Positions 15,699 to 23,375 are shown, counted from the first letter of the stretch. The stretch is 37,219 nucleotides of DNA from Raineyella sp964402325 (GCA_964402325.1 CAYOBI010000015.1:1-37219); one strand, 5' to 3'. Made by a program: numbers and translations. The notes: generated by a model not told the origin, from the sequence alone.

Positions 15699-16124
15699 AT
15701 GAGCGCAGATGCGTCGGCCGGAGACAAGACGGTGACGGTCCTGCTGTACTCCGATGACCGTCAGGTGCGTGAGAGCCTGAAGCTGGCTCTGGGGCGCCGT
15801 GTGGCCGCCGATCTGCCCGAGGTCGTGATCATCGAGACCGCCACCCATGCGGCCGTCGACGGTGCGATCCGACAGGGCGGTGTCGATCTGGTCATCCTGG
15901 ACGGCGAGGCCGCGCCCGCCGGCGGGATGGGGATCTCCAAGCAGTTCAAGGAGGAGATCGCCGACTGCCCGCCGATCCTGCTGCTGGTGATCCGCAAGGA
16001 CGACGCCTGGCTGTCGGCGTGGTCGCTGGCCGATGCGGTCGAGCGGTACCCGATCGACCCGGTGACGTTCCCCGACGTCGCGGCGGGTCTGTTGCGCAAG
16101 CGCCTGCAGGTCGCCGGCGCCTGA
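15699..16124 (+). CDS. Orphan response-regulator receiver-like protein
   Basis: A 141-residue single-domain protein with the beta/alpha pattern of a CheY-like receiver. It keeps the acidic pair D19/D20 (LLYSDDRQVRESL) and a candidate phosphoacceptor D68 (DLVILDGEAA). The usual Thr/Ser after strand 4 is absent (LLLVIRKDD), and the conserved Lys before Pro after strand 5 is replaced (ERYPIDPVTF instead of a KP motif). It has no output domain, and no histidine kinase is nearby. It may be a non-phosphorylated pseudo-receiver that acts through protein contacts. ATG at 15699 has GAGGAGGG 5 nt upstream. It is divergent from ctaE and upstream of trpD, separated from the latter by a hairpin. Confidence 0.75.
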   Translation: MSADASAGDKTVTVLLYSDDRQVRESLKLALGRRVAADLPEVVIIETATHAAVDGAIRQGGVDLVILDGEAAPAGGMGISKQFKEEIADCPPILLLVIRKDDAWLSAWSLADAVERYPIDPVTFPDVAAGLLRKRLQVAGA

Positions 16125-16143
16125 TCGTTCCGGTGCCGACGCC

Positions 16144-16168
16144 CGGCCGCCCCGTCACAGGGCGGCCG
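16144..16168 (+). terminator. Hairpin after the receiver-like gene
   Basis: CGGCCGCCC (16144-16152) pairs with GGGCGGCCG (16160-16168) around a 7-nt loop, 20 bp past the stop. Confidence 0.5.
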
Positions 16169-16265
16169 TGGTGGCCGACCCGATCCCGACCGGTCCGCGA
16201 CCCGGGCCGGTGCACTGACGTCCGTACGACCCGACCGGGGTCCGGAGGCACTGAGGAGGAGTGAC

Positions 16266-17321
16266 ATGACCACAGGGAGTTTCAGCTGGCCGGACGTACT
16301 GACCGGCTTGCTGAGGGGCGAGAACATGGCGCCGGAGGCCACCGCGTGGGCGATGCGCGAGATCCTCGGGGGCAACGCCACTCCGGTGCAGATCGCCGGT
16401 TTCGCGGTCGCGCTGCGGGCCAAGGGGGAGACCGTCGACGAGGTCGCCGCCCTGTCGGACGTGATGCTGCAGTTCGCCCGCCCGGTTCACGTGGCGACCC
16501 GGGCGGTCGACGTCGTCGGGTCGGGCGGTGACCGTGCCAACACGGTCAACGTTTCCACCATGTCGGCCGTCGTCGCCGCCGCCGCCGGAGCGAAGGTGAT
16601 CAAGCACGGCAACCGGGCCGCCTCGTCGATGTGCGGCACGGCCGACTGCCTGGAGGCCCTCGGCCTGATCCTCGACCTGGCGCCGGAGAAGCAGCAGCAG
16701 GTGATGGACGAGGAGGGCATCGTCTTCCTCTTCGCGCCGCTCTACCACGGCTCCCTGAAGTACGCCGCGACCTCGCGCCGCGAACTGGGCATCTCGACGA
16801 TCTTCAACTACCTCGGCCCGCTGTCCAATCCGGCCCGGCCCCAGGCCCAGGCGATCGGCATCGCCAACGAGACGATGGCCGGCCTGCTCGCCGGGGTGCT
16901 CGCCCAGCGCGGCAACCAGGGCATGGTCTTCTACGGCGGCGACGGGCTCGACGAGCTCACCACCACCACCGCCTCGAAGATCTGGCTGATCAGGGACGGG
17001 CGTGTGGTGGCGACCCGCCTCGACCCGCTCGACCTGGGCATCGCCCGGGCGCAGAAGTCCGACCTGGTCGGCGGGAAGCCGGAGGTCAACGCCGCGATCG
17101 TCCGGGAGACCTTCGGCGGCAGGCCCGGACCCGTCCGGGACATCGTCACCCTCAATGCGGCCGCCACGATCCTGGCGTACGACGGCCCGGACCTCGACGC
17201 CGACGTCACCGAGCAGTTCGCCGCGTACGTCGAGCGTGCCCGGGAGGCCATCGAGTCCGGCCGGGCACTGGCCCGCCTGGACAGCTGGATCGCGACCACC
17301 CGGCGACTGGCCGCCGAGTAG
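16266..17321 (+). CDS. trpD: Anthranilate phosphoribosyltransferase
   Basis: A 351-residue enzyme that joins anthranilate to phosphoribosyl pyrophosphate in tryptophan synthesis. Family motifs are in place: the PRPP-binding GSGGDRANTVNVST, the KHGNRAASSMCGTAD segment that binds anthranilate and PRPP, and the DGLDEL region. Length matches the family. GAGGAG lies about 8 nt before the ATG. No other trp genes are in the window; a detached trpD next to the ctaE-qcr operon is the usual actinobacterial arrangement (compare Rv2192c). A hairpin shared with the convergent prepilin peptidase gene starts 33 bp after the stop. Confidence 0.95.
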   Translation: MTTGSFSWPDVLTGLLRGENMAPEATAWAMREILGGNATPVQIAGFAVALRAKGETVDEVAALSDVMLQFARPVHVATRAVDVVGSGGDRANTVNVSTMSAVVAAAAGAKVIKHGNRAASSMCGTADCLEALGLILDLAPEKQQQVMDEEGIVFLFAPLYHGSLKYAATSRRELGISTIFNYLGPLSNPARPQAQAIGIANETMAGLLAGVLAQRGNQGMVFYGGDGLDELTTTTASKIWLIRDGRVVATRLDPLDLGIARAQKSDLVGGKPEVNAAIVRETFGGRPGPVRDIVTLNAAATILAYDGPDLDADVTEQFAAYVERAREAIESGRALARLDSWIATTRRLAAE

Positions 17322-17342
17322 CCCGATCGGGCGCCGACCGCC

Positions 17343-18047
17343 TCAGAGCAGCCCCGGCCCCGCCGCGTCGAACAGCAGTGACGCGGCGGGGCCGAGCCAC
17401 ATCCACGGGCCGTACGCGAACGGGCCGCGGCGGCCGGTCAGCGAGCGGGCGATGCCCCACAGCGCCCCGAGCAGACTGCCGGCCACCAGCGCCACCCACC
17501 AGCCGGTCCACGACACCGAGGCGCCGAGGGCGCCGATCAGCGGGCTGATCCGGACGTCGCCGAAACCCAGGCCGCGTCCCGTACGCCACAGGACGAGGTA
17601 GAAGAGGCCGCTGGCCAGCGCCCCGAGCAGCACCCGGACCAGGTCGGCCGGCGCGGCTGCGGCTCCGGGCAGCGGGAGGAACGCGAGCCCCACGGCGCCC
17701 AGCCCGAGTCCCCAGACCGCCCGGGTGAGCCGCAGCGGGAGCCAGGTCGTCCGCGCGTCGATCGACACCAGGCCGGCGAAGGCGGTGGACCAGACCAGCC
17801 AGAGCGGCAGCCAGGGTGCCGGTGCCAGGGCGAGCGCCGTCAGCGACGCGGCGGCCGCCAGTCCGCCGCAGGCCAGGGCGAAGCCGCGGGTGGCCAGCGC
17901 GGGGTAGTCCGGCGCGACGTCGCCGGACAGGTCGACCGCCGTCCCCCCGGGCAACCGGCGCAGCACCGGGCCGGACAGCGCCGCGACCAGGGCGCCGAGG
18001 CCCGCGGCCCCGGTCAGGGTGACCAGCAGGGGCGGGGCCGCGATCAT
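17343..18047 (-). CDS. Prepilin peptidase (family A24), short form
   Basis: A 234-residue, mostly hydrophobic protein with about six membrane helices. The two catalytic aspartates of A24 prepilin peptidases are visible in VSIDARTTWLP and GLGFGDVRISP (GxGD). It lacks the N-terminal cytoplasmic cysteine-rich methylating domain of PilD, as is common in actinobacterial A24 proteins. Such enzymes cleave leaders from type IV pilin-like or Tad/Flp pilins; no pilin, ATPase or secretin gene is present here, so its substrate must be encoded elsewhere. ATG at 18045-18047 lacks a clear Shine-Dalgarno. Its 3' end contains a 15-bp hairpin. Confidence 0.8.
   Translation of the reverse strand: MIAAPPLLVTLTGAAGLGALVAALSGPVLRRLPGGTAVDLSGDVAPDYPALATRGFALACGGLAAAASLTALALAPAPWLPLWLVWSTAFAGLVSIDARTTWLPLRLTRAVWGLGLGAVGLAFLPLPGAAAAPADLVRVLLGALASGLFYLVLWRTGRGLGFGDVRISPLIGALGASVSWTGWWVALVAGSLLGALWGIARSLTGRRGPFAYGPWMWLGPAASLLFDAAGPGLL
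17355..17394. terminator. Hairpin in the 3' end of the prepilin peptidase gene, shared with trpD
   Basis: Positions 17355-17369 pair perfectly with 17380-17394 (15 bp, loop GAACAGCAGT). It lies 33 bp past the trpD stop but inside the last codons of the convergent gene, so it can end the trpD transcript. Confidence 0.6.
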
Positions 18048-18062
18048 CCCGGCCCGCCGGGG

Positions 18063-18081
18063 CCGCTCCCGCGGGGAGCGG
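18063..18081 (-). repeat. Short hairpin between the sunset-domain and prepilin peptidase genes
   Basis: CCGCTCCC (18063-18070) pairs with GGGAGCGG (18074-18081) around GCG. It may contribute to termination of the upstream minus-strand gene. Confidence 0.4.
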
Positions 18082-18089
18082 GCGCGGAC

Positions 18090-18124
18090 GAAGGGCGGGG
18101 AGCCGCGATGGCCCTCCGCCCTTC
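18090..18124 (-). terminator. Terminator-like hairpin after the sunset-domain gene
   Basis: GAAGGGCGG (18090-18098) pairs with CCGCCCTTC (18116-18124) around a 17-nt loop, 41 bp past the stop at 18166 on the minus strand. Confidence 0.45.
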
Positions 18125-18165
18125 ATCGTGCGGCGTCGGTGGGACCGGCGCCGAGGGATCGCCGA

Positions 18166-19377
18166 TCAGCGTGTCGCCTTGGTGAAGCCGGCCGCGGAGG
18201 CCGCCTCCTCGGTGGCGAACCAGACGTCGGTGACGGTCCGGTTGTAGGAGTCGGAACCGGCCAGGTGGTACTTCATCGACCGGGGGTTGCCCTTGATGGT
18301 GAAGCCCTCCGGCGGCTCGGTGCCGACGTAGGAGTCGGGGCCGTAGCTCGTCGCGGTGTCGGTCGACACGGCCCGGTCCGCCTCGGTGATGCCGCCGCCC
18401 TCGCCGATCATCTCGGCCTCGGCCTCGGCGGTCTCCTCGTCCATCTCCTCGTCGGTGTCGGCCGGCTCGGTCGCCGCCTGCTCGGTGGGCTCCTCGGCGG
18501 GGGCCGGGGCGGTCGGGGCGGGCGCGGGTGCCGGCGGGGTGGGCTGGTAGTTCTGCCAGGCGTCCTCCTTCGGCGAGCCGAGCTTCTTCGCGATGACGAA
18601 GCCGATGCCGACCACGCCGGTGAGGATCAGCAGCACCTTCCAGAAGCCGCCGCCGCGCCTGCCCTCGCGCTTGGCCAGCTTCGCCTCCGCCTTCGCCAGC
18701 TCGGCCTCGGCCCGGGCGAACTTCTTGGCGGCCGCCCTGGCCTGCCGGCGGGACACCTTCTTCGCGGTGGCGGCGACCGCAGCGGACTCCTCGGCGACGC
18801 CTGCTACCGCGTCGGAGGCCTTGTCCAGCAGCTTCTCGGCCCGGGGCACGACGTCCTCCTTGATCCGGGTCGCCGCCTCCTCGGCCAGTGGGCCGACGGC
18901 GAGCAGTGCCTCCTCGACCCGGGGGGCCAGCGTCTCCAGCGTGCCGCGGGCGCCGGCGATGCCGCGTACCTTGGCCTCGTGGGCGACAGGGGCCAGTCGG
19001 GCCTGGGCCTCCGCAGCCACCGGCGCCAGCCGGACCTGGGCCTCGTGGGCGTACTCGGTGATGATGTCCTGGGCCTGCTGCCCGCGCTCCTTGGCCTGCT
19101 GGGCGAGCGGTCCGAGCTTGGCCTGGGCGGAGGCCGCGATCGGGGCCACCCGGTGCTGGGCGCCGGCGACTGTGGCGGCACCGGCCTCGCGTACCTGGTC
19201 GACGTAGGGGGTGGCGGCCTTGATCGCCGCGTCGACGGCGTCGACGCCGACCTCGCGTACCTGGTCGACGTAGGGGGTGGCGGCCTTGATCGCCGCATCG
19301 ACCGCGTCGACGCCGACCTCGGTGAGGGACTTCGGCACCTCGGCCTCGATGACGACCTTCTGGGTGTTGCGCTTCAC
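18166..19377 (-). CDS. Ala-rich helical membrane protein with C-terminal sunset domain
   Basis: A 403-residue protein in four parts. Residues 1-240 are Ala/Glu/Lys-rich helix, probably coiled coil, including two near-identical 22-residue repeats (20-41 and 42-63, VGVDAVDAAIKAATPYVDQV). Residues 246-263 form one membrane helix (FWKVLLILTGVVGIGFVIA). A Pro/Ala then acidic linker spans about 275-330. Residues 357-402 are a sunset domain: FTIKGNPRSMKYH, then the aromatic VWFATEEAASAAGF. The domain is common in actinobacteria, without an assigned activity that I know. GTG at 19375-19377 has GGAGG 5 nt upstream. It sits divergent from a cyclophilin gene. Role unknown; a membrane-anchored scaffold is a guess. 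Confidence 0.8.
   Translation of the reverse strand: MKRNTQKVVIEAEVPKSLTEVGVDAVDAAIKAATPYVDQVREVGVDAVDAAIKAATPYVDQVREAGAATVAGAQHRVAPIAASAQAKLGPLAQQAKERGQQAQDIITEYAHEAQVRLAPVAAEAQARLAPVAHEAKVRGIAGARGTLETLAPRVEEALLAVGPLAEEAATRIKEDVVPRAEKLLDKASDAVAGVAEESAAVAATAKKVSRRQARAAAKKFARAEAELAKAEAKLAKREGRRGGGFWKVLLILTGVVGIGFVIAKKLGSPKEDAWQNYQPTPPAPAPAPTAPAPAEEPTEQAATEPADTDEEMDEETAEAEAEMIGEGGGITEADRAVSTDTATSYGPDSYVGTEPPEGFTIKGNPRSMKYHLAGSDSYNRTVTDVWFATEEAASAAGFTKATR
19189..19320. repeat. Two tandem 66-bp repeats inside the sunset-domain gene
   Basis: Units 19189-19254 and 19255-19320 differ at 2 of 66 positions. They encode the duplicated 22-residue helical unit. The near-identity at DNA level points to recent duplication or gene conversion. 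Confidence 0.9.
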
Positions 19378-19650
19378 TCTTGCCTCCGAACTCGTCTGTC
19401 CGCGTCGTTGACGTCCGGGCACGCACCCGCGGACGGGCGGCGCCGTGGGGCGTACGTCCAGCGTAGCGACCGCCCCTGCACAACAGACGGATTTGCGCAG
19501 GGTTCTTGGTGGCCGGCCGACGATCGCCGGTCCCGGCACGTGACGACGGTCGCAGGCGTCGTCGTTGTCCCCCGCCCCGGGCGTGACAAGATGGACGGGA
19601 CATGACCGTGTCGTCGGGTCGCCACCCGTCGACCCGACGAGAGGAAGCTC

Positions 19651-20172
19651 GTGGGCAACTCCACTGCAATCCTGCACACCAACCATGGGGACATCTCCAT
19701 CACCCTGTTCGACGACAAGGCCCCCAAGACCGTGGCCAACTTCGTCGGCCTGGCCGACGGGACCAAGGAGTACGTCGACGCCACGTCCGGGGCGCGGGTG
19801 ACCGGACGGTTCTACGACGGGCTCACCTTCCACCGGGTCATCCAGGGCTTCATGATCCAGGGCGGATGCCCGCTGGGCACCGGCACCGGCGATCCCGGCT
19901 ACAAGTTCGCCGACGAGATCCACCCCGAACTGGCCTTCACCAAGCCCTACCTGCTGGCGATGGCCAATGCCGGCCCCAACACCAACGGCTCCCAATTCTT
20001 CATCACCGTGGACCAGACCCCGTGGCTCAACCGCAAGCACACCATCTTCGGTGAGGTGGCCGACGAGGCGTCGCGCACGGTCGTCGACGAGATCGCCGCG
20101 GTCCGGACCGGACGCGCGGACCGCCCGGTCGAGCCGGTCGTGATGGAGTCCGTCGAGATCATCGCGGGCTGA
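19651..20172 (+). CDS. ppiA: Cyclophilin-type peptidyl-prolyl isomerase
   Basis: A 173-residue single-domain cyclophilin that isomerises Xaa-Pro bonds. The signature FHRVIQGFMIQGG carries the catalytic Arg, followed by LAMANAGPNTNGSQFFIT and LNRKHTIFGEV. There is no signal peptide or lipobox, so it is cytosolic. GTG at 19651 has GAGAGGA about 6 nt upstream. The rhomboid-like gene starts 7 bp after its stop, so the two are likely co-transcribed, an arrangement shared by other actinobacteria. The 273-bp region upstream is a divergent control region in which I see no convincing promoter. Confidence 0.95.
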   Translation: MGNSTAILHTNHGDISITLFDDKAPKTVANFVGLADGTKEYVDATSGARVTGRFYDGLTFHRVIQGFMIQGGCPLGTGTGDPGYKFADEIHPELAFTKPYLLAMANAGPNTNGSQFFITVDQTPWLNRKHTIFGEVADEASRTVVDEIAAVRTGRADRPVEPVVMESVEIIAG

Positions 20173-20179
20173 TCCGGCC

Positions 20180-21079
20180 GTGTCCCAGCAGATGGGGAGC
20201 CCGGGCCTCGACGGCCCGGGCTTCCGCCCCTGTTACCGGCATCCCGGGCGGATGACCGGCATCACCTGTCAGCGATGCGGTCGGCCGATCTGCGGTGAAT
20301 GCATGATCCAGGCCTCCGTCGGGTTCCAGTGCCCCGAGTGCGTCGCCCGGGGACGCTCCCAGGAGCGCAGCACCCGGACCACGGCCCGGCGCACCCGGCC
20401 GCGCGGCGGTGCCGGGCGGTTCAGGCTGCGCGAGCAGAGCGGGACCGTGCTGCTGATCGGCCTGATCGTCCTCATCCAGGCCGCCGACTCGCTCACCCTC
20501 AACCGTGTCCTGGGGCTGCTGGCCTACCAGGGCAGTGCCGTGCTGTCCGGCGAGGTGTGGCGGCTCGTCACCCACGTCCTCGTCTCGGGCGGGATCCTGT
20601 CCCTGGTCATCAACGGCTTCGTGCTGTGGATGTTCGGCCGGACGATGGAGATGATGTGGGGCCGCTGGCGCTTCCTGGCGACCTACTTCCTGGCCGGCCT
20701 CGGTGCGGCGGTGCTGATGCTCGCCGCCGGGCCGACGAGCGTGGTGCTGGGGGGAGCCTCCAGCTCGATCATCGGCCTGCTGGCGGCCAACGCCGGTGGC
20801 AAGTTCCATCAGCGGGAGGACGCCCGGGCGGACCTCGTCCTGCTGGCGATCCTGGTCGCGTTCAGCGTCTTCACCGCCCCGGTCCTGGTGGTCGCCGACG
20901 TCGGGGCCATCCTCGCCGGTGGCGCCTGCGGCTGGCTGTGGATGACCGAGCCGCGCGTCAGCGCCGGTGGCCGGCGCGGTGGGCGGCTGACCGCCTCCGA
21001 CCGGCTGCACCTGCGCGGGGCGCTGCTGGTGGCGGCCGTGTGCGTGGCCGTGGCGGCGGTGGCCTTCTTCGTCCGCTGA
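20180..21079 (+). CDS. Rhomboid-family membrane protein with N-terminal zinc ribbon, probably inactive
   Basis: A 299-residue protein. Residues 15-56 hold a B-box-like metal site (C18, H21, C30, C33, C38, C41, C51, C54). About six helices follow from residue 88. Rhomboid hallmarks are present: GRTMEMMWGRWRFLATYFLAG, and a G-A-S motif at 192-194 (GGASSSIIGL) in the place of GxSG. The catalytic histidine helix (usually AHxxG) reads VVADVGAILAGG, and no His occurs between 211 and 270. The HxxxN of helix 2 keeps N145 but not the His. I therefore predict a pseudoprotease that binds membrane proteins without cleaving them. GTG at 20180 lacks a good Shine-Dalgarno, consistent with coupling to ppiA. 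Confidence 0.85.
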   Translation: MSQQMGSPGLDGPGFRPCYRHPGRMTGITCQRCGRPICGECMIQASVGFQCPECVARGRSQERSTRTTARRTRPRGGAGRFRLREQSGTVLLIGLIVLIQAADSLTLNRVLGLLAYQGSAVLSGEVWRLVTHVLVSGGILSLVINGFVLWMFGRTMEMMWGRWRFLATYFLAGLGAAVLMLAAGPTSVVLGGASSSIIGLLAANAGGKFHQREDARADLVLLAILVAFSVFTAPVLVVADVGAILAGGACGWLWMTEPRVSAGGRRGGRLTASDRLHLRGALLVAAVCVAVAAVAFFVR

Positions 21080-21082
21080 CGT

Positions 21083-21114
21083 CCTCGTGGGGGCCCGGAC
21101 GGGCCCCCACGAGG
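21083..21114. terminator. Bidirectional terminator between the rhomboid and Lrp-type genes
   Basis: A perfect 14-bp stem: CCTCGTGGGGGCCC (21083-21096) pairs with 21101-21114 around GGAC, centred in the 47-bp convergent gap. Confidence 0.8.
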
Positions 21115-21126
21115 CGCCGCCGCCGG

Positions 21127-21402
21127 TCAGCTGCCGAGGCTGAAGGCGGCCTCCAGGTCGTGCTTGGAGAAGGCGCGGAACGCGATGTGGGTCTCGGTCT
21201 CGATGATCCCGTCGACCTTGTTGAGGCGGTCCGAGACCACCGCCGACAGGTCGTCGAGCTCGCGGACCCGCACCATCGCCACCAGGTCGATCGCCCCGGT
21301 GACGGAGTAGACCTCGGTCACACCGTCAAGATCGGCGATCTCCTGGGCGACCTCGGGGATGCGGTCGGTTTCGGCGTTGACGAACACGATTGCGGTGACC
21401 AT
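21127..21402 (-). CDS. Stand-alone Lrp/AsnC ligand-binding (RAM) domain protein
   Basis: A 91-residue protein consisting only of the effector-binding, oligomerising RAM domain of the Lrp/AsnC family (MVTAIVFVNAETDRIPEVA; VYSVTGAIDLVAMVRV; IIETETHIAFRAF). The DNA-binding helix-turn-helix is absent. Such proteins may sense amino acids or modify full Lrp oligomers. I chose ATG at 21400-21402 because homologues begin at MVxA and TAGGAT ends 7 nt upstream; ATG at 21411 is the alternative and adds three residues. It is followed, in the opposite orientation, by the rhomboid gene and shares its terminator. Confidence 0.85.
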   Translation of the reverse strand: MVTAIVFVNAETDRIPEVAQEIADLDGVTEVYSVTGAIDLVAMVRVRELDDLSAVVSDRLNKVDGIIETETHIAFRAFSKHDLEAAFSLGS

Positions 21403-21409
21403 GGGCGTC

Positions 21410-21415
21410 ATCCTA
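21410..21415 (-). promoter_or_regulatory. -10 box, leaderless start of the Lrp-type gene
   Basis: TAGGAT on the minus strand ends 7 nt before the ATG at 21402. It overlaps the end of the DEDDh/GIY-YIG gene, which lies upstream on the same strand. Confidence 0.5.
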
Positions 21416-23272
21416 ATCTGCGGGGCCGTCCGTCACCGTGCGGGAGGGAACAGCGTCCTCGGGTCTCAGCCCGGCCAGCACCCGGGGCAGGTCGTCGGTG
21501 GCGACGGTGGTCCGCAGCGGCCACATCCAGTCGCCCCGGACGTCGATGAGGCGTACGCCGGGCTGCTCGAGCCAGGCGGCGACCAGTTCGGTCTCCTCGG
21601 GGAAGGCCGCCGCGCCGTAGGCCGGCTCCGGGACCGACTCCGCCAGCAGCACCGCCTCGTCGGCCACCCGGACCGCCGACTCCCCGGGACGGGTCCGCGC
21701 GGAGCCCGCCAGCCGCCCGTACCGCACGACGTGGATCTCCCACCCCGGCCGGCCGGCCGCCCCGGCGGGCGCGAACGTCTCCGTCGTCCGGCGGGCGGCG
21801 ACGAGCTGGGGGCACCCGGCGAGGGAGGTGATCCGGTGGTGCCGCCGGCTGGTGTCCAGGTAGCCCTGCAACCGGGCCTGCACCTCGCCGGCCTCCTCAT
21901 AGCGCTGCTGGTCACTGAGCGGGCCGATCCGACCGGCGTGCGCCCGCAGCACCGCGTCGACGTCGCCGGACATCGCCGCTGCCACCCGGCCGACCAGTGC
22001 GCCGTACAGGTCGGGGGAGATCCGGTGGTCGCAGGGGGCCGGGCAGCGCCCCATCTCGGCCAGCGCGCAGGCGCCGGTCGGGCGACGTACGCTCAGCCGG
22101 GTCGTGCACCGGCGGACCGGGAACGACTCCTGGAGTGCCTCGACGACCGCCTGGGCCGACTCCCGGCCGGGGAAGGGGCCGAACCGCACCTTCGCCCCGG
22201 GTTCGCGGACGATCGACAGTCGCGGGTACGCCTCGTCGGTGAGGACGATCCAGACCGGGTGGGCGGCCCGCTTCGAGCGCCGGTTGTACCGCGGCTGGTG
22301 GCTGGTGATCAGGCGCAGCTCGCGCACCTTCGCCTCCAGGGGCGTACGGCACTCGACGCAGGAGACGCCCTCGGCCTGGCGGATCATGTCCTCCATCCGG
22401 GCGCGGCGCTCCGAGGCGGTGAAGTACCCCTGGACCCGGCGGCGGATGTCGACGCTGGTGCCGACGTAGAGGATCTCCCGGGGCTCCGGCTGCCCTGTCC
22501 CGGGGAGCGGCTCGGCCGGCGGCGTCCCGGCGGCGGGGGGCCGGGTGTCGGCGCGGTGGAACCAGTACACGCCCGGGGCGTGCGGCAGGTCCTTGGCCCA
22601 CGGGGCGCGTTCGCGGCGGACCGGGGAGACCGGGCGCATCATCGCGACCAGGTCCTGCAGGGTCGTGACGCCACGGTTGCCGACCCGGGCGATCAGATAG
22701 TGCAGCAGGTCGACGGTCGCCCGGACGTCCTCCAGGGCCCGGTGGGTCGGGGTGGTGTCGGCGCGGACGTGGGCGGCGAGCGTGCCGAGCGCGTAGTTGC
22801 GCACCTCGGTGCGCGGGATGATCCGGCGGGCCAGCGCCAGGGTGTCCAGCACCTGCCGCGGACGCCAGGGGTAGCCCAGCCCGTCGCAGCCCCGGCGCAG
22901 GAAGCCCATGTCGAACCGTGCGTTGTGGGCGACCAGCACGCAGCCGTTGCTGAACTCGAGGAAGGCCGGCAGCACCGACGGCAGGGTCGGCGCGCCGCGG
23001 AGCAGCCTCGGGGTGATGCCGGTCAGGGCGCTGATCCCGGCCGGGACCGGGCGCTCGGGATCGACCAGGGTCTGGAACTCCCCGACCACCTCGCCGGCCC
23101 GGACGTGCGAGGCGCCGATCTCGGTGATCGCGGCGTCCCGGCCGGTGCCGGTGGTCTCCAGGTCGACGACGCAGAAGTCGACCCCCGACAGCGGCTCGCC
23201 CAGGTCGTCGAACGACGGCTGCAGGTCGGCGGCCGCGCCGGGCGGGCCGTCGAGGGGGAGCTGGGTGATCAC
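21413..23272 (-). CDS. DEDDh 3'-5' exonuclease fused to a UvrC-like GIY-YIG domain
   Basis: A 619-residue fusion. Residues 30-190 form a DnaQ-like DEDDh exonuclease: D37/E39 (DLETTG), D121 (HNARFDMGF), H177 and D182 (HRALEDV). Residues 233-320 form a GIY-YIG nuclease like the UvrC N-terminus: PGVYWF, then EILYVGTSVDIRRRVQGYF, then LEAKVREL. About 30 Pro-rich residues separate the two halves of its active site. The C-terminal ~300 residues have cysteine clusters (CALAEMGRCPAPCDH) similar to UvrC/Cho proteins. The family is common in actinobacteria (Rv2191) and is thought to act in DNA repair. GTG at 23270-23272 was chosen because TAGCCT ends 7 nt before it and no Shine-Dalgarno exists. Confidence 0.9.
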   Translation of the reverse strand: MITQLPLDGPPGAAADLQPSFDDLGEPLSGVDFCVVDLETTGTGRDAAITEIGASHVRAGEVVGEFQTLVDPERPVPAGISALTGITPRLLRGAPTLPSVLPAFLEFSNGCVLVAHNARFDMGFLRRGCDGLGYPWRPRQVLDTLALARRIIPRTEVRNYALGTLAAHVRADTTPTHRALEDVRATVDLLHYLIARVGNRGVTTLQDLVAMMRPVSPVRRERAPWAKDLPHAPGVYWFHRADTRPPAAGTPPAEPLPGTGQPEPREILYVGTSVDIRRRVQGYFTASERRARMEDMIRQAEGVSCVECRTPLEAKVRELRLITSHQPRYNRRSKRAAHPVWIVLTDEAYPRLSIVREPGAKVRFGPFPGRESAQAVVEALQESFPVRRCTTRLSVRRPTGACALAEMGRCPAPCDHRISPDLYGALVGRVAAAMSGDVDAVLRAHAGRIGPLSDQQRYEEAGEVQARLQGYLDTSRRHHRITSLAGCPQLVAARRTTETFAPAGAAGRPGWEIHVVRYGRLAGSARTRPGESAVRVADEAVLLAESVPEPAYGAAAFPEETELVAAWLEQPGVRLIDVRGDWMWPLRTTVATDDLPRVLAGLRPEDAVPSRTVTDGPAD

Positions 23273-23279
23273 GGACAGC

Positions 23280-23285
23280 AGGCTA
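23280..23285 (-). promoter_or_regulatory. -10 box, leaderless start of the DEDDh/GIY-YIG gene
   Basis: TAGCCT on the minus strand ends 7 nt before the GTG at 23272. Confidence 0.55.
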
Positions 23286-23327
23286 GGAGGGGACACTGAC
23301 AGTGCCCGGACCCGCGCCGGACCCACC

Positions 23328-23333
23328 TATCCT
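23328..23333 (+). promoter_or_regulatory. Candidate -10 box for the secreted HExxH protein
   Basis: TATCCT fits TANNNT. Transcription would start near 23340, giving a leader of about 36 nt that includes GAGGAGG. Confidence 0.45.
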
Positions 23334-23375
23334 GGGGCCGGACGCGGCATCGGGCCGCAGGGGCGAGGAGGACGG

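Noticed and set aside
19564..19588. TTGTC/GACAA inverted repeat or promoter before ppiA
   Set aside because: A 5-bp match across a GC spacer is within chance, and the -10 would be poor.
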